64,000 nucleotides of DNA from Cercospora beticola (GCF_033473495.1 NC_088944.1:496001-560000); one strand, 5' to 3'; counted from the first letter of the stretch, positions 11,475 through 23,241 are shown. Notes: generated by a model from the sequence alone, not told the origin. Numbers and translations are program-made.

Positions 11475-13369
11475 TGTGCAACGTAGAGAACTCCAAATCC
11501 AGCAATCAACCGGGTCATGACGACCTCATCGTGTCGCCTTTTTTTTCGTTTTTCATCAACGCCTCTCTGTAGCCAGCTCACAACAGAGACCCGATTGCCT
11601 GAACCTCAAACCTGTGTAAGATGTCTTCTCTACCCACAAGCGCGCTTTGACGCCTCGCCATTCTGACTTTACAACAATCGGAAGCGGGCTATAAGCACAG
11701 CCAATATGAGCGAAGGATGTTTGTCAAAAATGGTGTTGGAGGCGCGTTGAAGGCAGGCAAAAATGGGTATCGATGTGGTCGGCATCGGCGGGCCTCATGG
11801 CGTTGGCGAGGATGAGCAGATGGTGCTTCTCGGTGTGACCGACTGTGACAGATCGAGCGATTGTGGCGAGTCCATCGGCGTACTGCCAGCGCATCGGAGA
11901 GTGGCATGGTACCTCGTTCATCTTCGTTCTACTCAACAAGGTGCTACCTGGATCGTAGACCTGTTGCGGAGTATCCGAAGGTGGCTCAGGAAAAACTGGC
12001 GATGGCACGATGTCTCAATATCAAGCTGCTTGCCACATAGATCTGTGGGTCGCCTGCGAGCGCCAATAGATGCACGTCTTGCGTGGTGAAGCCCGCTGTA
12101 ATATCAATGCTGTCATCGGAGCAGCACAATGAGCAGCAGGAGCGTCGTGGAATTACCCGTGCTATGATGAGCCGAGTCTCCTGGTGTTGCTCATCAAGAG
12201 TACCCACTTCATCGCCGACTCTACTCCGTGTATTTATCCTCTGCCAATATCCGCTGCACGTTCTGTGATGACATCTTCCACTAACACCCGTTGCAAGTCC
12301 AACTCCGTGTCGTAAGTCCTCCCCCCTCCATTTCCATCTCTATTCATGAAGACACCTTCCCGCTCCCTCACTTGCATGTTCTCCTTGTCCTATCCATTCC
12401 ATGTGCTGTGAAACGGTAGTCATGTGAGGAGATTGCATGTCTTTCCGTCACCTGATCGTCGACTTCATGGTCTCTGGTGAGGAGATATTGTTGCCTACTG
12501 ACAGCCTCCACGGAGTCGCAACGGCATCGCTGATTCATAACTTAGAGGCGACCCTCATCGCAGACAGGTTGGCTGGCTGGAAGATCGGGGTTCGTTCTGT
12601 GGCAGTCCGTCGGCAATCATGAGGGCCAAGTCGAGCGGAGGCTTTGTTCGTTGTAGTGTGGTAAGGTTTCGGTCGTTTCGTTTCGTGGCACGTGGATACA
12701 GTGGCAGACTTTGAGGCCAATGCGATATGATGAGAGAGGGAGATTCGCAGGGTCTTTGGATCCCACGCGATGCGCCGCTGTCCTGCGCCTGGTGGCCTTG
12801 CGGTGTGTTGCGATGTCGTGGGGTGTGAAGTGGGAAGACTTGCCATCTGAACAATGCTCGGAGCGGAACTTGGCAAGCGGGCCGGGCTTGACTTCACCTC
12901 CTAAACCAAAATGACCGTGTTGCCCGTCCTTCTGGCCACCTTCCGCGCTGCACACTATCGCTTGACGGGCGTCGACAATGGGGTGATTGGAACGCCAGTC
13001 GCCAACCGCGAGCGGAAAGAAGTGTATAACTTGATCGGGTTGTTCGTGTACCTGTAGTGCATTCGCATCGAAATCGATGCGCCAACACCACATTGCACAC
13101 ACTAGTCGAGCAGGCCCGGGATCGGGTGGTGAGATCCATGCAGCACCAGGATCTGCTAGCAACGGGGCAGCGCCAAACAGTATTATGCAATAACTTCTTG
13201 ACCAGAGGATCTCTAGCAGGTTTATTTGGGAGTGGGCTGCCATGTGTTCGTCTGCGACGAGGAACTACATCGCGGTAACGTTGCTGCTCTCTGCCGTTCC
13301 GACATCTCCTATCTCTGGCGAGCAAAATGACTACGGGCACTAAGAGGTCAAAGCGAATCTGCTGGCTTA
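11475..13369. other. Gene-poor stretch with weak frames
   Basis: Frames of 60-208 codons overlap on both strands. The longest (12617-13243, minus) has a hydrophobic N-terminal third followed by low-complexity charged sequence and matches nothing I recognise. A T-rich tract lies at about 11537-11556. No gene is supported. Confidence 0.35.
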
Positions 13370-13909
13370 TTGCTAAGTCCCACCTGCTTTGCGTGCAATC
13401 ACCGACGACGTAAAGCCTTCACTCTCTCTATCTGTCGAGGAACACTCCAGACGCTTTCTGCAATTCCGAGGAGACGAAAAGGCGCCCCAACGACTCTCTC
13501 GGATAACCGGAATATCTTGACCACTGCGCAAGATATCGAAACTCAAATCGGGGAGGATCCTGTCCGAGGGGAATCGAAAGACGCTGCCACAAGACCTGTT
13601 GACTTCTTTCATTCTCGAATTTATCTGGATTCTCCATGGCCGCAGAGAAGTACAGCCGTTGAACAATCTCCCGTTGGCCTAGCATACATTTCGCTGCCAC
13701 TACTCGAGCAGTTCCAAGGGACTTCCGCAGGCCATTCCCCGTACAAGCTTTGGGTACTTCTGAACAGGTGTTACAAGCATCGTGGCATGCTGCGCACGGG
13801 CAATGGTCTCCAGCTCGACGGCAACACCTCCTCAAAGCTATTCTGTGCTTGTCAATACGTTAGCACTCCGTTAGGTTGCTCGACCACTTTTCTCTCCTGT
13901 CGTTGTTGA
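13370..13909 (+). CDS. Hypothetical protein, low support
   Basis: A frame of 179 codons with mixed composition and two Cys-containing segments near the C terminus. A competing minus frame (13428-13835) overlaps almost all of it. No domain, signal peptide or membrane segment is convincing. I list it only because it is the longest frame in its neighbourhood. Confidence 0.18.
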   Translation: MLSPTCFACNHRRRKAFTLSICRGTLQTLSAIPRRRKGAPTTLSDNRNILTTAQDIETQIGEDPVRGESKDAATRPVDFFHSRIYLDSPWPQRSTAVEQSPVGLAYISLPLLEQFQGTSAGHSPYKLWVLLNRCYKHRGMLRTGNGLQLDGNTSSKLFCACQYVSTPLGCSTTFLSCRC

Positions 13910-15914
13910 GGCCTTGCATTTCCCAGTCATTGTCGCATCATCAGCACCCTCTCGACACCTTCTTTCGCTATGCAGAGCTTGAAACAACTTCAAACACTGT
14001 CATGGCTTGACCTCTGGGAGTCCGTCAACTTCCGACTGTCACTGTCGTGTTGCAATTTTGGTCAGGACCCTCGGCTGCAATCTATCTCACCCACTGTCGA
14101 CAACCGTGACACTTACAGTTGTGTGCTCGGCTAGCAGCCTTCTCAGACTGCACTCGATTCTGAGTCTTTCTGAAAGCAAGTATGGACGCGACCCGCTGAA
14201 ACGGGCGGCGATTGATACCATTCTCATACTCGGAAATGCTGCAATCACCAATGTGTAATTTGCCTTCACACTGGAACTGTCTATTGGGAACGATCGCCGT
14301 CACTTTACTTTTCAGCACTGCCCTGGAAATGTTTGGATTCGTACTTGGGAGCAGTAGGTTTTATTCCTTCATCCGATGGTACCTCCCCATGCTCCTCTCA
14401 CGATGGCATCATTGTTCGACTGCCGCATGTTCGTCGTCCGGACCCTCGCCAACGATGAGTTGATCGATGGTGGTGCTACTGCCCTCCATAGCTGTGACTC
14501 GTCCACATCCCATGGACAATACCCTCAGTGCCCGTAATCACGCTTTTTGCTGCGCCATTCGCATTCGATGCATTGCAAAACCTTTCCTATTGTTGGGAAC
14601 AAGGACCATCGAAGGCCTGGAAATCAGCGGATCTCGCTTGAGCATTCGAGTGAGCTGTCTCACGTCCATGAGCCTCCGTGATCTCCTTCCAGCTGATCCA
14701 TGATACGCATGCCTCTGATCACGGTCAAAGGTTGAACAGCGAGCCATCCTCCAGTCAAAACCTGCCGTGGGCTGACTGTAATTCGGCATCCTCTCGTGGC
14801 TGCCGCGCTACTTGTTAAAGCACGTATGCTTCTCGTTCAAAGAAGCAACGATGGCCGGTCCCAAGTTGGAAAGTCGTGGCACTACGCAGAAGTTGGAACG
14901 GGCCACACTCCTCTAGGTGCACTCCAACAAGTATCTGCACCAGGACTTGTTGGTCAATCTGACTTGGGGATTGGCGGGCGGCATGCTGCCACTCTCATTC
15001 GATCAAGCTTGTCTGCATGCGTCCTGATCGATCCAGCGCTTGTTCAGAAAGCTCCACGTCTCCTCGTTCCGTCTATACATCTTGCGTAGATCGAAAGCTG
15101 CTATGTACTGCACGGTGTCGACGGGTCAGCCGCAGTGACGCGGCGACGGTGACGGTGAGCACCGTGGTGATGGTGAGAAGTCTGATCCGTAGCTAGCTGA
15201 AAACATGATCGACAGAGTGAAGGAACAAGAGAGCAATGCAGCTAACGTAGAGCAGATTCGCCAGCTCTCTATAAGCTACAATACACCTCTGTAGCTTCAG
15301 ACTATGAGAGCAGACGCCAGTGTATCATCTACGGACGTCCGCAGAATAGGCACGCTTTTGCTTCAGCTGGTCACGACCGATGGGATTCGAAAGCGTGAAC
15401 ACTAAGGCATGAGACATGACAACACGCCTGACCGCAGCAACTCCAACATGAACGCAGCCGGCTTAGCTTCCAAGCTCAGCTAATATTCACATGACATGCA
15501 AAAGTGGCAGGCTATACAGGAGACGCCTTGAAGGGAGTCGGAGAACAGAAAGGCAAGGCACTGTTCAAGGAACGGCTTGAGTTATTCTAGTAGAGCGAGC
15601 TTAACTTGCTGATGTGCACTTGATCCCGTCAGGAGTAACGATGCACGAAAACGAAGGGCGAAAGCGACCGAGGAGACAATAGAAGCCGATCTTCGGGAAG
15701 AGATTGGCGCTTCTCCGTAGGCTATTGCAACAGAACGTCGCTTGCCTTGGAACAAACGCGTCACTCCAGAAATACATTGATGCTTTGAGTCTGCAATGCC
15801 ACGCCTACTATTAAAATTCTCAAGCAACACTCCTCGGATGCAGTGCCATGGCGTCGTTCAAGTAATGGTCGTCAAGCGGGTCGATGTTGAAAGACGTTTT
15901 CGTGGAGGTTCGCA
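13910..15914. other. No supported gene
   Basis: Many short frames, none longer than about 97 codons, on both strands. A short GACGGTGA / GGTGATGGTGA-type run occurs near 15140-15180. No RNA gene or mobile element is seen. Confidence 0.35.
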
Positions 15915-16745
15915 ATGAAGTTAGCGCCGACATTGCAAAAGCAAGGAACACGAAAGCCGCTGTATCCTCGTCTCTGCATCTTACGTCTCCAGGTCTCAAT
16001 CAAGCAACTACACTGCCAGATCACATGCTCCAACCCAACGGTCTTGTGCACTTGTAACTTTGCCGTCTCTGCTACTGAGAATTACAATGGCCGCTTTGGG
16101 AGCTCCCAACGCGACTGCGCAGGAATGAGCAGCACAGTCGCTTTCTACAGACGGCAGAATTCGCTCACCAACATTGATTGTAGAAGCTTCTCGTCCATCC
16201 TCCTAAGAGTACAAGAATGCTACGTTTCCTCTGCCCTGCGAATGCTCTCTTGTAGTCACGATCAGCCATTCCGTAGCACATCTGGGCATTGTCGGAGCAT
16301 ATGGTTGATGGGCGCGCGAAGTGACATCGGGTGGTTCAGGCTCACGCTGTCAATGGTTATCGAGCGCGGTATTTGGCTGTTGTCGATGTTCATCCTTCCA
16401 AGTGAACGAACAAGCAGAAGTACAATACGGACCGAAAGGATATGCAAGATGCCAGCAGTCCAGATTTCGCAGTTAACGCTGATCTTGACACTACCTCTGG
16501 GGCTGACAGAGTCGAAACGGTGTACGAATCGCCGGCCACTTGGCAGAGTATCGTTGAGCTACGTTGGCTTGGCCATCCAAGGGCTTTGCTCAGGCAAGAC
16601 AGAGCATAGCCTTCCTCGAATCCAACAACATCGAGACTGGAGAAGCCATCATCAGCGTATCGAAAGGTATTGTCGATCAATCGCCATACTCGTATTAACA
16701 CCGCTTCCAGACATCGTAAATCCACTGGAGATTGTGCATGCTTGA
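15915..16745 (+). pseudogene. Uncharacterised frame, probably relic
   Basis: An open frame of 276 codons, Ser/Arg/Leu/Ile-rich, with no domain. Between about 16440 and 16680 the two other + frames read more protein-like (segments such as DFAVNADLDTTSGADRVE and RQSIAFLESNNIETGEAII). The long frame may therefore be a shadow over a frame-broken relic of an unknown gene. I cannot identify the ancestor. Confidence 0.25.
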
Positions 16746-17398
16746 TTTGGGGTTTTGCGTTTGCGCCATGTGATACTCGGTCTGTGTTGAAGTCTGGCTC
16801 GATTTTGGTGCTTCCATTCCCCGATTAGCTACAGAAGCAGAATGTTTGAGCTTTTCCCATTAATCTATGGGTTGCACTGAGTAATGCGTATCATGCATCG
16901 CGCGGTCGTGTCATGGGACAAGACGAAATCTGAAGAAGTCAATACGGCCATGAAAGAGCATCAGACATCGATCCTTGCAATCACATCAGCTTCAACGGGA
17001 ACATGAACAAACAGGTAGTAATGGTTGTAAAGGCCCTTGTGCAGGTTCGCTCCCGAGACTACAGGATTTGGAGCTCCATTTTGGTTGTATCTGTGACCAC
17101 TGTCTTTCGTACGTGAATGAGGAGTATTTCGCAATCACCATGGAAGAGAACACTATCCTCGGCAAGAATATCCAGATAGCCTAGGCAAGCTACCCAGATG
17201 TGAAGCCTTGCCAGCATGAATTCGTCACCGGTTCAAACGAGGTTGGCCCGAAAGTTCCGATTCGATGATGGCAATAGCTCGTACCTGGAGGCCTATGCTC
17301 GACATTTGCTTTGCACAGTGCTTGATACAACAAACATGACCTGGAACAAGTGAGCAACGGACCGTGCTCCTCAGTGTTACCGAAAGTCCACATTCGCC
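16746..17398. other. No supported gene
   Basis: Short frames only; no repeats or recognisable sites. Confidence 0.35.
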
Positions 17399-17632
17399 TT
17401 GGGGCCAAGCATGGATTCCGATTCAATGGAGGAAGCGACTTGGGAGATCCGTGGCCAAGTAGCGGTCGTGATACCCAGCGATGGTCTTGCTTGGCGGGCT
17501 CATATTCGTGATACTATGTTCATCAGAAATACAAATGGTGTTGCTATTGATCTTGCTCTGACGTCGCAAGAGACTGTGAAGGCCCCGACCATTACAGAGC
17601 TCCAGCTTTCAGACTTATTTCAGCTTCAGTAG
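17399..17632 (+). pseudogene. Fragment of an unknown coding sequence
   Basis: This 77-codon frame has natural-looking composition with alternating hydrophobic residues. The same frame continues past the stop (to about 17850) with two further stops and otherwise protein-like sequence. That pattern suggests a decayed gene of at least 150 codons. The family is not recognised. Confidence 0.25.
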
Positions 17633-18030
17633 ACCGGCCCAGCTCGATTGCAGCACCCCTCGAAAGACTTGCCAATCGTCCAAGCAGTCTACCAGAAACA
17701 ATAGCCGTTTGTCCATCGTTGCTCCAGTCACGCCGATCTCGTGCATGGTGCTGCACTTCATCTTGTCCTGGCTTTTCTCGCTGATGGCTTCCACCTTGTG
17801 ATGGAACCTGATCGTGGCGAGGCGCGGCATCATTTACAAACGGGGTGTGTTAGGCTTAGGGACAGCCGATTTTGTGGCAGTGCTGCCGTAATGGGCGGCT
17901 GAGTTCGAAAGACGCATCCTGCATACCCGGCGCCCAGGGCGCTGATGCACTTTCAGGAAGTTCACGCAAGTGGAGGCGAGATCTGGAAGGCTAGTGGGCA
18001 TGGGATGCCCATGGAAGTGATACGTGTCGG

Positions 18031-18090
18031 GTGATGGTATTGCGATGGTGGGCTAGTAGCTAGAATGCATGTGGAAGGCAGCTGCCAGCA
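18031..18090 (+). repeat. Dispersed repeat, copy 1
   Basis: It shares TTGCGATGGTG, GCTAGT and TGTGGAAGGCAGCTGCCA in the same order and spacing with 18818-18880. The copies differ mainly by transitions. Confidence 0.6.
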
Positions 18091-18817
18091 TTATATTACC
18101 GAAGTATGCGGAGCAGAACGTTGTTGTCGCAACACTCGTTGAGGTTGAGGGGCTCGAAGACAGGCCTTCGAATAACGAGTCGTGCTCGCGCTCGTCTTGC
18201 ACGTGAATTAAGCTGTCAGAGTGCCGGCTGCTCTAGGGGTCCGCGGATCGTTGCTGTACGTGGCGATGACGGATGGCGAAGGCGTGTTGTCATGCTTAGT
18301 CCTCGACCTAAGCGATTGATGGCGTCCGTCAGGTTTAGGACATCTGTAGCTGCACATGCTGGTACTGGAAGATTCGTCGAAGCGTAGCTGAGTGCAGGCA
18401 CTATGGGCGACAAACACATGGTGTCGCATCTTTGATAGCACTCTCGCTCAACGACAAAGCGTAGCTCTTACCCTTGAATCACTTCTTCATGCGAAGGTCT
18501 TTGTTGTTAATTGTCCATTCTTCGTGTCCAACTTCCCGGCATCTCCATTGCCTTGGCCGTTCCCTGATTCCTTCTTTATTGTACGACTTGGGGTCATTCT
18601 CTGCGCGATCGTTACAGAACTGCTGGAGCGTGCCTGCACACGCAGTGCAGACATGAGACTGGTCCCGCACGCAACGTGTGACGCGCAGCGGTTTCCTGCC
18701 CGAAACATTGACACACTGCAAAGTCTGGCTCTATGGCAGCCGACTGCACACTCTGCAAGACCACGTCAGTGAAGATCAAATCTGAAAAGCCAGTAGGTCG
18801 GGGATGCGACAGGTATC

Positions 18818-18880
18818 TGATGCCGGCGTTGCGATGGTGTGCTAGTGACCGGGCTGCGTGTGGAAGGCAGCTGCCAACGT
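18818..18880 (+). repeat. Dispersed repeat, copy 2
   Basis: Second copy of the segment at 18031-18090, about 790 bp away in direct orientation, with the same GTGTGGAAGGCAGCTGCCA core. Confidence 0.6.
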
Positions 18881-19347
18881 TGTGTATCAGATGCGGGCGA
18901 TTCGCATGGCTGAAAGATGGGGAGGATGGGGAGCCTCGAAATGTCTAAGATGGCCAGATGAGCTCGGGTCGGCGTATCGAGGCAGGGAAAGCGGTGATCG
19001 GGAGGCGCGAGGCAATATGAGAAGGACGTGACGTTGGGTGGCTCCGCGGCGCCGTGTCTGCCCCAGCCGTTAATGAAGGGGTATATCGGATCTTCATTTA
19101 CATCATTGGTTGAAATGCCTGCGAGCGAACATGAGACTTATCTGAAGTCGGTCCATCCTCGCCTTATAGCTGCACTCTTTGCGCTTCCCTCTCCTTCTTC
19201 TAAGCCATATCGAATGTTCTTCTCTTCTCCGCTATTACCTGCCATGACGGATCCCGCGCATGTCCAAATTCGCATGTCGCCCGCCAATTCCCTTCTGCGC
19301 GGAACATGGTGCCACCGTACCGTCCATGCAGTCCTCTTTCTCTCAGC

Positions 19348-20664
19348 TCACGAAGGTCCGAGACTCCTGTAGATTCTCACCCAACATCGCGCTTCCTTCT
19401 CTGCCGTCCATGCAAAGCTGGTCGTTTCTGACTTGCACGCAGCTCCATGAGCGGGTTTGTCGCAACGTTGTTGTCCCGCGGATTGGTCTGCCAACTCTTT
19501 CCACGACCTGACCTGCGCCCAGACTTGGTCCATAGCTCTCGTCTGCAGCTGCCGCAAAAGCAGCACTCCCAAGTCTGCTCCTTCGGTGGCATTTGGTGTC
19601 TGCTGCTGCCACTGAGCTTGGAAGTGGGAACTCTCGACGGCGATGCGTAGCATCTCCCACAATTTACTCGCGCGAAGGAAGGCGAAGTCTACTGGGCCGA
19701 GCGTGGTCTCGAGCGTCTGAAAATGCAATCGGCGGCTCGAGTGGTATGCTTCGGCTTTCGCAAGCGCCAGGTCAAGGGCGGGATCGGCGTGGGAAGAAGA
19801 CGGTGCGTCGGAGTTGCTGTAAAGAAGCGATGGAGCGGAGCGGAGGAGGTTCAGCAGAGTGCGTTCCCAGCGCAGGACCTGCAAATATAGCGCTGTGGTC
19901 CATGCTGCCGGGATGGGAGGATGGGGGGCGTTGGTGCTCTTGAGATTGGTGATGGCAGTGGTCGTGGCCGCAGCGGCGAGCTGGGTGTCGATGAAGGCGA
20001 GTTCGACGCGCAGATCATGGCCGAGGGTGGAGGATATGGAGAGGTATGCGCGCAGAGCGGGCGAGTCGGAGATGATGGTGTCGAAGGCGGCGAGGACCGT
20101 AGGCTCGTCGGGGACTGCGGTGGGCAGCATGGTGTCGCTTGGCACGCTGCGATAGGCGGGCAGTGATCGGCATCGTTCGGCGCGCAAGTGGTCCACCACG
20201 TCCCAGTACTCCATCCTGTGAGATACTCCGCGCGCAAGCATATACAGCATCGCCGCCATCAAGACCATCAGCACCACCATCACTGCCGCACGCGTCCGCG
20301 TGGCCACCGTGCTACGCTGCCCGTGCACGCGATCCCCGCCGCGCCGCCAGGTCCGCCTCTTCGCGCGCTTCTCCTCCAGCAGCTGTATCTTGGCCCGCAG
20401 GCCATGCGGCTCCGGCGGAGCGCGGGGCAGACGGTGGAGGAGGTCATCCCCTGCCACGAATGTGACGCGGCGCGGGAGGGTGGCAAACTCGACGGCAGTC
20501 GACGGAGGCGCTGCTTCGGGCATCTCGGCGAGAGGAGAAGACTGGGGTGGAGGCGGGTGGACGATGACAAGAGCGAGGACAAGACAAGGGCGAGGGCGGA
20601 CGATTGGAAGGAGTGAGGGTGACTGCAAACAAGGCGGGCGTTGGTGAGGGAGGGGGTGGAGCAT
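19348..20664 (-). CDS. Orphan single-pass membrane protein (group C, member 1)
   Basis: An intronless frame of 438 codons. The first 47 residues are Pro/Leu/Ser-rich and may be untranslated leader; the second Met (start at 20523) gives 391 residues and is the likelier start. About residues 125-147 (AVMVVLMVLMAAMLYMLARG in the core) form one strong membrane helix preceded by an Arg/Lys-rich segment, so the N terminus should be cytosolic and the C-terminal two-thirds extracytosolic. The distal part is helical (Ala/Leu/Trp-rich), with three Cys late in the chain (CDKPAHGAACK and RCW). No known domain. It is tandem with and just downstream of the family A gene at 20.7-21.6 kb. Layout resembles the genes at 29.8 and 31.4 kb; homology to these is unproven. 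Confidence 0.7.
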   Translation of the reverse strand: MLHPLPHQRPPCLQSPSLLPIVRPRPCLVLALVIVHPPPPQSSPLAEMPEAAPPSTAVEFATLPRRVTFVAGDDLLHRLPRAPPEPHGLRAKIQLLEEKRAKRRTWRRGGDRVHGQRSTVATRTRAAVMVVLMVLMAAMLYMLARGVSHRMEYWDVVDHLRAERCRSLPAYRSVPSDTMLPTAVPDEPTVLAAFDTIISDSPALRAYLSISSTLGHDLRVELAFIDTQLAAAATTTAITNLKSTNAPHPPIPAAWTTALYLQVLRWERTLLNLLRSAPSLLYSNSDAPSSSHADPALDLALAKAEAYHSSRRLHFQTLETTLGPVDFAFLRASKLWEMLRIAVESSHFQAQWQQQTPNATEGADLGVLLLRQLQTRAMDQVWAQVRSWKELADQSAGQQRCDKPAHGAACKSETTSFAWTAEKEARCWVRIYRSLGPS

Positions 20665-20730
20665 GCTGTGAGCGGGATGGTCGTTTGTCGTCCCCCCCCC
20701 CGACTACGAACGCTATCTCGGATCAAGTCC

Positions 20731-21557
20731 TCAATCCTCCCACTCGTCCTCGCGATCATCGTCGTCGCTCTCCTCATCATCGGCATCACCGCTTTCCACC
20801 TCATGGCCGTCACTGCCCTCCTCCTCCTTCTCATCGCTCTCCGCCTTCGCCATGGCACGACGGTGCAAAGCGGCGGCGGCGGCAGCCAGCTGCGATGCGC
20901 TCATGGCGTGCCGGAGACCAAACGCTGGGCGCACGCGCATCTCGTGCTCCTCCACATCGTCAGGCTCTCGCACATCTCCGTCCCAGTCGTGCTGAAGCCA
21001 GCGCTTGCTCCACTCTTTCCACGTGCACACCCAGACCCGATCGCTTCCTGGGACTTCGCGCAGTGCTTGGTTTTGGACATTGTTGCTCACGTGGTAGTCG
21101 ATTGCCCGGAGCACTTTGCCGCCCATCGCCTCCCACGCCCGCACCGAAGCATCGTGGGGTGCGTCGAGAGCATGAAGGAGCGAGTTCAACAGTGCAGGAG
21201 TGGGCTTGTTTCGTGCCGAGACTTGCTGTCTTGCGCAAAAGGCCTGGATCGTGCGGATGCTGCGAGTGGAGAAGCGGATCGCTTTGCCCCCGCCGAGAAG
21301 GTCTGTCTTGGTGAGGTTCTCAAAGTACTGCAGCGCTCCCGTCAGTCATTGTTGCACACGCGAGGCGCTCGCTCGGCACCCACCAGTTCAGCTTGCGACC
21401 ACTGCATGGCATGGTGGACGTCCTGAGCGCTCTCGTCCACGTAGCTGCCCGAATCGTCGTCGTCGTCGAATTCGCTGCCGTCAATGGAGTAGATGTCGAA
21501 GTCGTCCGATGCGATCGAATACTCCGACTCGGAAGTTGCGCTCCCTGCTTGTGACAT
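20731..21557 (-). CDS. Family A orphan protein, member 1 (two exons)
   Basis: Exon 1 is 21384-21557, a 56-bp intron with GTGGGT donor, TGACTGAC branch-like box and GCAG acceptor lies at 21328-21383, and exon 2 is 20731-21327, giving 256 residues. The N terminus is Ser/Asp-rich with a run of five Asp. From about residue 60 a globular domain begins (YFENLTKTDLLGGGKAIRF, then FCARQQVSARNKPTPALL, DAPHDASVRAW and WVCTWKEWSKRW). The C terminus is highly acidic. The domain aligns along its length with the gene at 23989-25092, including the C-A-x-x-Q-V-S-x-R-N-x-P core and the W-V-C-x-W segment, so the two are paralogs. Function is unknown. It is divergent from the coiled-coil gene at 22036 with a 478-bp repeat-bearing spacer. 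Confidence 0.75.
21328..21383 (-). other. Intron in family A member 1
   Basis: On the minus strand it starts GTGGGTG and ends GCTGCAG, with a CTGAC branch-site-like box about 13 bp before the acceptor. Removal joins the acidic N-terminal exon to the domain exon in phase 0 and bypasses a TGA. Alignment of the joined sequence with the paralog at 24.0 kb supports it. Confidence 0.65.
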
Positions 21558-21689
21558 GATGTGTTGCCGGACCGCAGGAATACGGCTTGTTCTGACCACA
21601 GCGCCGACTCCCTCTTTCTTTTGGTTCCGTGCCGCAGTACAATCGAAGGTGCTGGCCAAAATTGCAGGACATGGGCCAGATTCCACCCG

Positions 21690-21805
21690 GAGCATGGTAC
21701 GACCCACAGATGGGTGCCTTGAGCATGGTATGACACACAGACGGGTGTCTACCATGCCATGGGCCATGACCCATGCACGGGTGGCCACATGTGCTGGCCA
21801 TGCGT
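21690..21805. repeat. Imperfect CATGG-box repeats in the shared promoter
   Basis: Between the divergent genes starting at 21557 and 22036, a unit of the type GAGCATGGTACGACCCACAG (21690-21725) is repeated as GAGCATGGTATGACACACAG (21720 onward). CATGCCATGG, CATGACCCATG and CATGTGCTGGCCATG palindromic boxes follow. Copies differ mainly by transitions. Similar CATG-rich repeats occur upstream of the second family A gene (23.6-23.76 kb), which suggests a common regulatory or simply repeat-prone element. Confidence 0.55.
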
Positions 21806-22035
21806 GAGACCCAGTACCCCTCGTGTCACGACAGGACAAACGACGATGCCATGGCCTTTGGTGATGCTCATATCGTCTTTCAACGTTGCCGGCGACATTC
21901 GTGTCATATGCAAAGATCGCCAGCGCCGCTTTGGTCACACGTATTGCACTCTGCACCCGCATCTGCGCCGACCCTACACTTTTCCTTCGTGCCAACCACG
22001 CCACGCCTGCGATCCAACGGACATACGAACTCAAG

Positions 22036-23241
22036 ATGCCACCCAAAGCAAGCTACAAGCCATACCTCCCTCAGATCGAGGCCTTCTTCAAAGAAAACGA
22101 GCTCAGCTCCCCGTACGACTTGAACGCCACACTCTTCAACCAGGCCTACGATCTCGCTCGACTCGCCCGTCCCGCTTCTGACAAGCAAATGGCCAACTTC
22201 TTCAAATATCTCAACACCACTTTCCGAAGCGACGCTCAGGTCTCTGGCAAAGGCAAGCTGGAGGCCGAGCTCATCAAGGAGAGCCTCGCATCCTACTCTG
22301 CTGACGCCCCAGCCGCCTCCGCGGTCGAGAGAGTTGCGGCACCAGAGCCTGCTATGCCCATTTCAGACGACTACGTTGATGATGACATGTCCGATGCCCA
22401 CGACCTTGCTGGCCACGGAGATCCCCTTGAGCCTCAGCATGCTGGCTTTGAAGCCTCGAGAATGTCCTCTGTTGAGTGCGAGGCCAATCTCAAGCAGAAA
22501 GAAAAGGCCCTGGAGCTGGAGGTTAGCGCCCAGATCGCACACTGGAAGCAGGAGGTGGAGCAACAGAGATCAGAGAATCAGGCTCTGAAGAGCAAGACGG
22601 AAGCTCTGAGCAACGCAAACGCCGCGTACAAGCAGCAGGTCACTGTCCACCTGCAAAAAGTCGCGAGCCTCACCGATTCCAATGCCGGACTTGTGCTCGA
22701 GATTTCTGACCTCACCAAAGCAAATGATGCTCTTTCCAAGCTGGCCGCGGAGAATGAGAAACTCACCAAGGCAAACGCTGCCATCACCAAGCAGAAGCTC
22801 GAACTTGCGGAGAAGGCCACCAGCCTGGTCAGGAAGCAGGCCGAATCCGACTCCAAAATTGGCACGCTCGAAATGAATCTCGCATCCGAAGCTGCCCAGC
22901 TCTGCTGCCAGCGCGACAAAGCCGCCACCCTGACGCGTGAGAAGAACGAGCTGCAGCAGGCTCTCGAGCAGTACCAATCGGCTGTCGTTCTCCCTGCTTC
23001 CTTCATCCCAGCGGCGGTCCGCGAGCACGCGCAAGAGCTTCGCGCCCATGGCAGCGAGGAAGCGAAGCTCGAATTCCGACAGGCGTGTGAGGGCGCTGCG
23101 AGCGGCATGGACTGCAAGGCTTTGCAGAGTATGCTGTTGCGTGCTCGAGCCGGCGTGGATGGGGGGATGGTCTTTCAGAGTCTGAAGGAGATCAAGAGCA
23201 TCGCTGACATGCTGCGTGGAGCTCTGCCTCTTCAGGAGTAG
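22036..23241 (+). CDS. Family B coiled-coil protein, member 1
   Basis: An intronless gene of 401 residues. The ATG at 22036 is chosen because upstream codons in the same frame look like leader and the sequence before it (AACTCAAG) is a normal fungal context. Residues 1-75 are a compact Phe/Tyr-rich domain (ASYKPYLPQIEAFFKEN). Residues 80-140 are acidic and disordered. Residues 145-315 form a long coiled coil rich in Lys/Glu/Ala/Leu/Gln. The last 75 or so (from LPASFIPAAVREHAQELRAH) form a small helical domain. That domain recurs at the C terminus of the minus-strand protein at 28.9-29.6 kb, with shared GS-x(3)-K-x(2)-F-x-QAC-x(2)-AA-x(3)-D and a terminal LP. No known family. Probably cytosolic; the coiled coil implies self- or partner assembly. 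Confidence 0.8.
   Translation: MPPKASYKPYLPQIEAFFKENELSSPYDLNATLFNQAYDLARLARPASDKQMANFFKYLNTTFRSDAQVSGKGKLEAELIKESLASYSADAPAASAVERVAAPEPAMPISDDYVDDDMSDAHDLAGHGDPLEPQHAGFEASRMSSVECEANLKQKEKALELEVSAQIAHWKQEVEQQRSENQALKSKTEALSNANAAYKQQVTVHLQKVASLTDSNAGLVLEISDLTKANDALSKLAAENEKLTKANAAITKQKLELAEKATSLVRKQAESDSKIGTLEMNLASEAAQLCCQRDKAATLTREKNELQQALEQYQSAVVLPASFIPAAVREHAQELRAHGSEEAKLEFRQACEGAASGMDCKALQSMLLRARAGVDGGMVFQSLKEIKSIADMLRGALPLQE

Larger units (their letters stand above)
17850..19347. other. Gene-poor, contains the dispersed repeat pair
   Basis: Apart from the two repeat copies nothing is supported. Frames at 18106-18387 and 18392-18772 are Arg/Ser/Leu-rich without domains and have antisense competitors. 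Confidence 0.35.

Noticed and set aside
20280..21426. Several 190-260 codon frames opposite or overlapping the genes at 19.3-21.6 kb
   Set aside because: Arg/Pro/His-rich shadows of GC-rich codons; they conflict with the paralog-supported family A exons.
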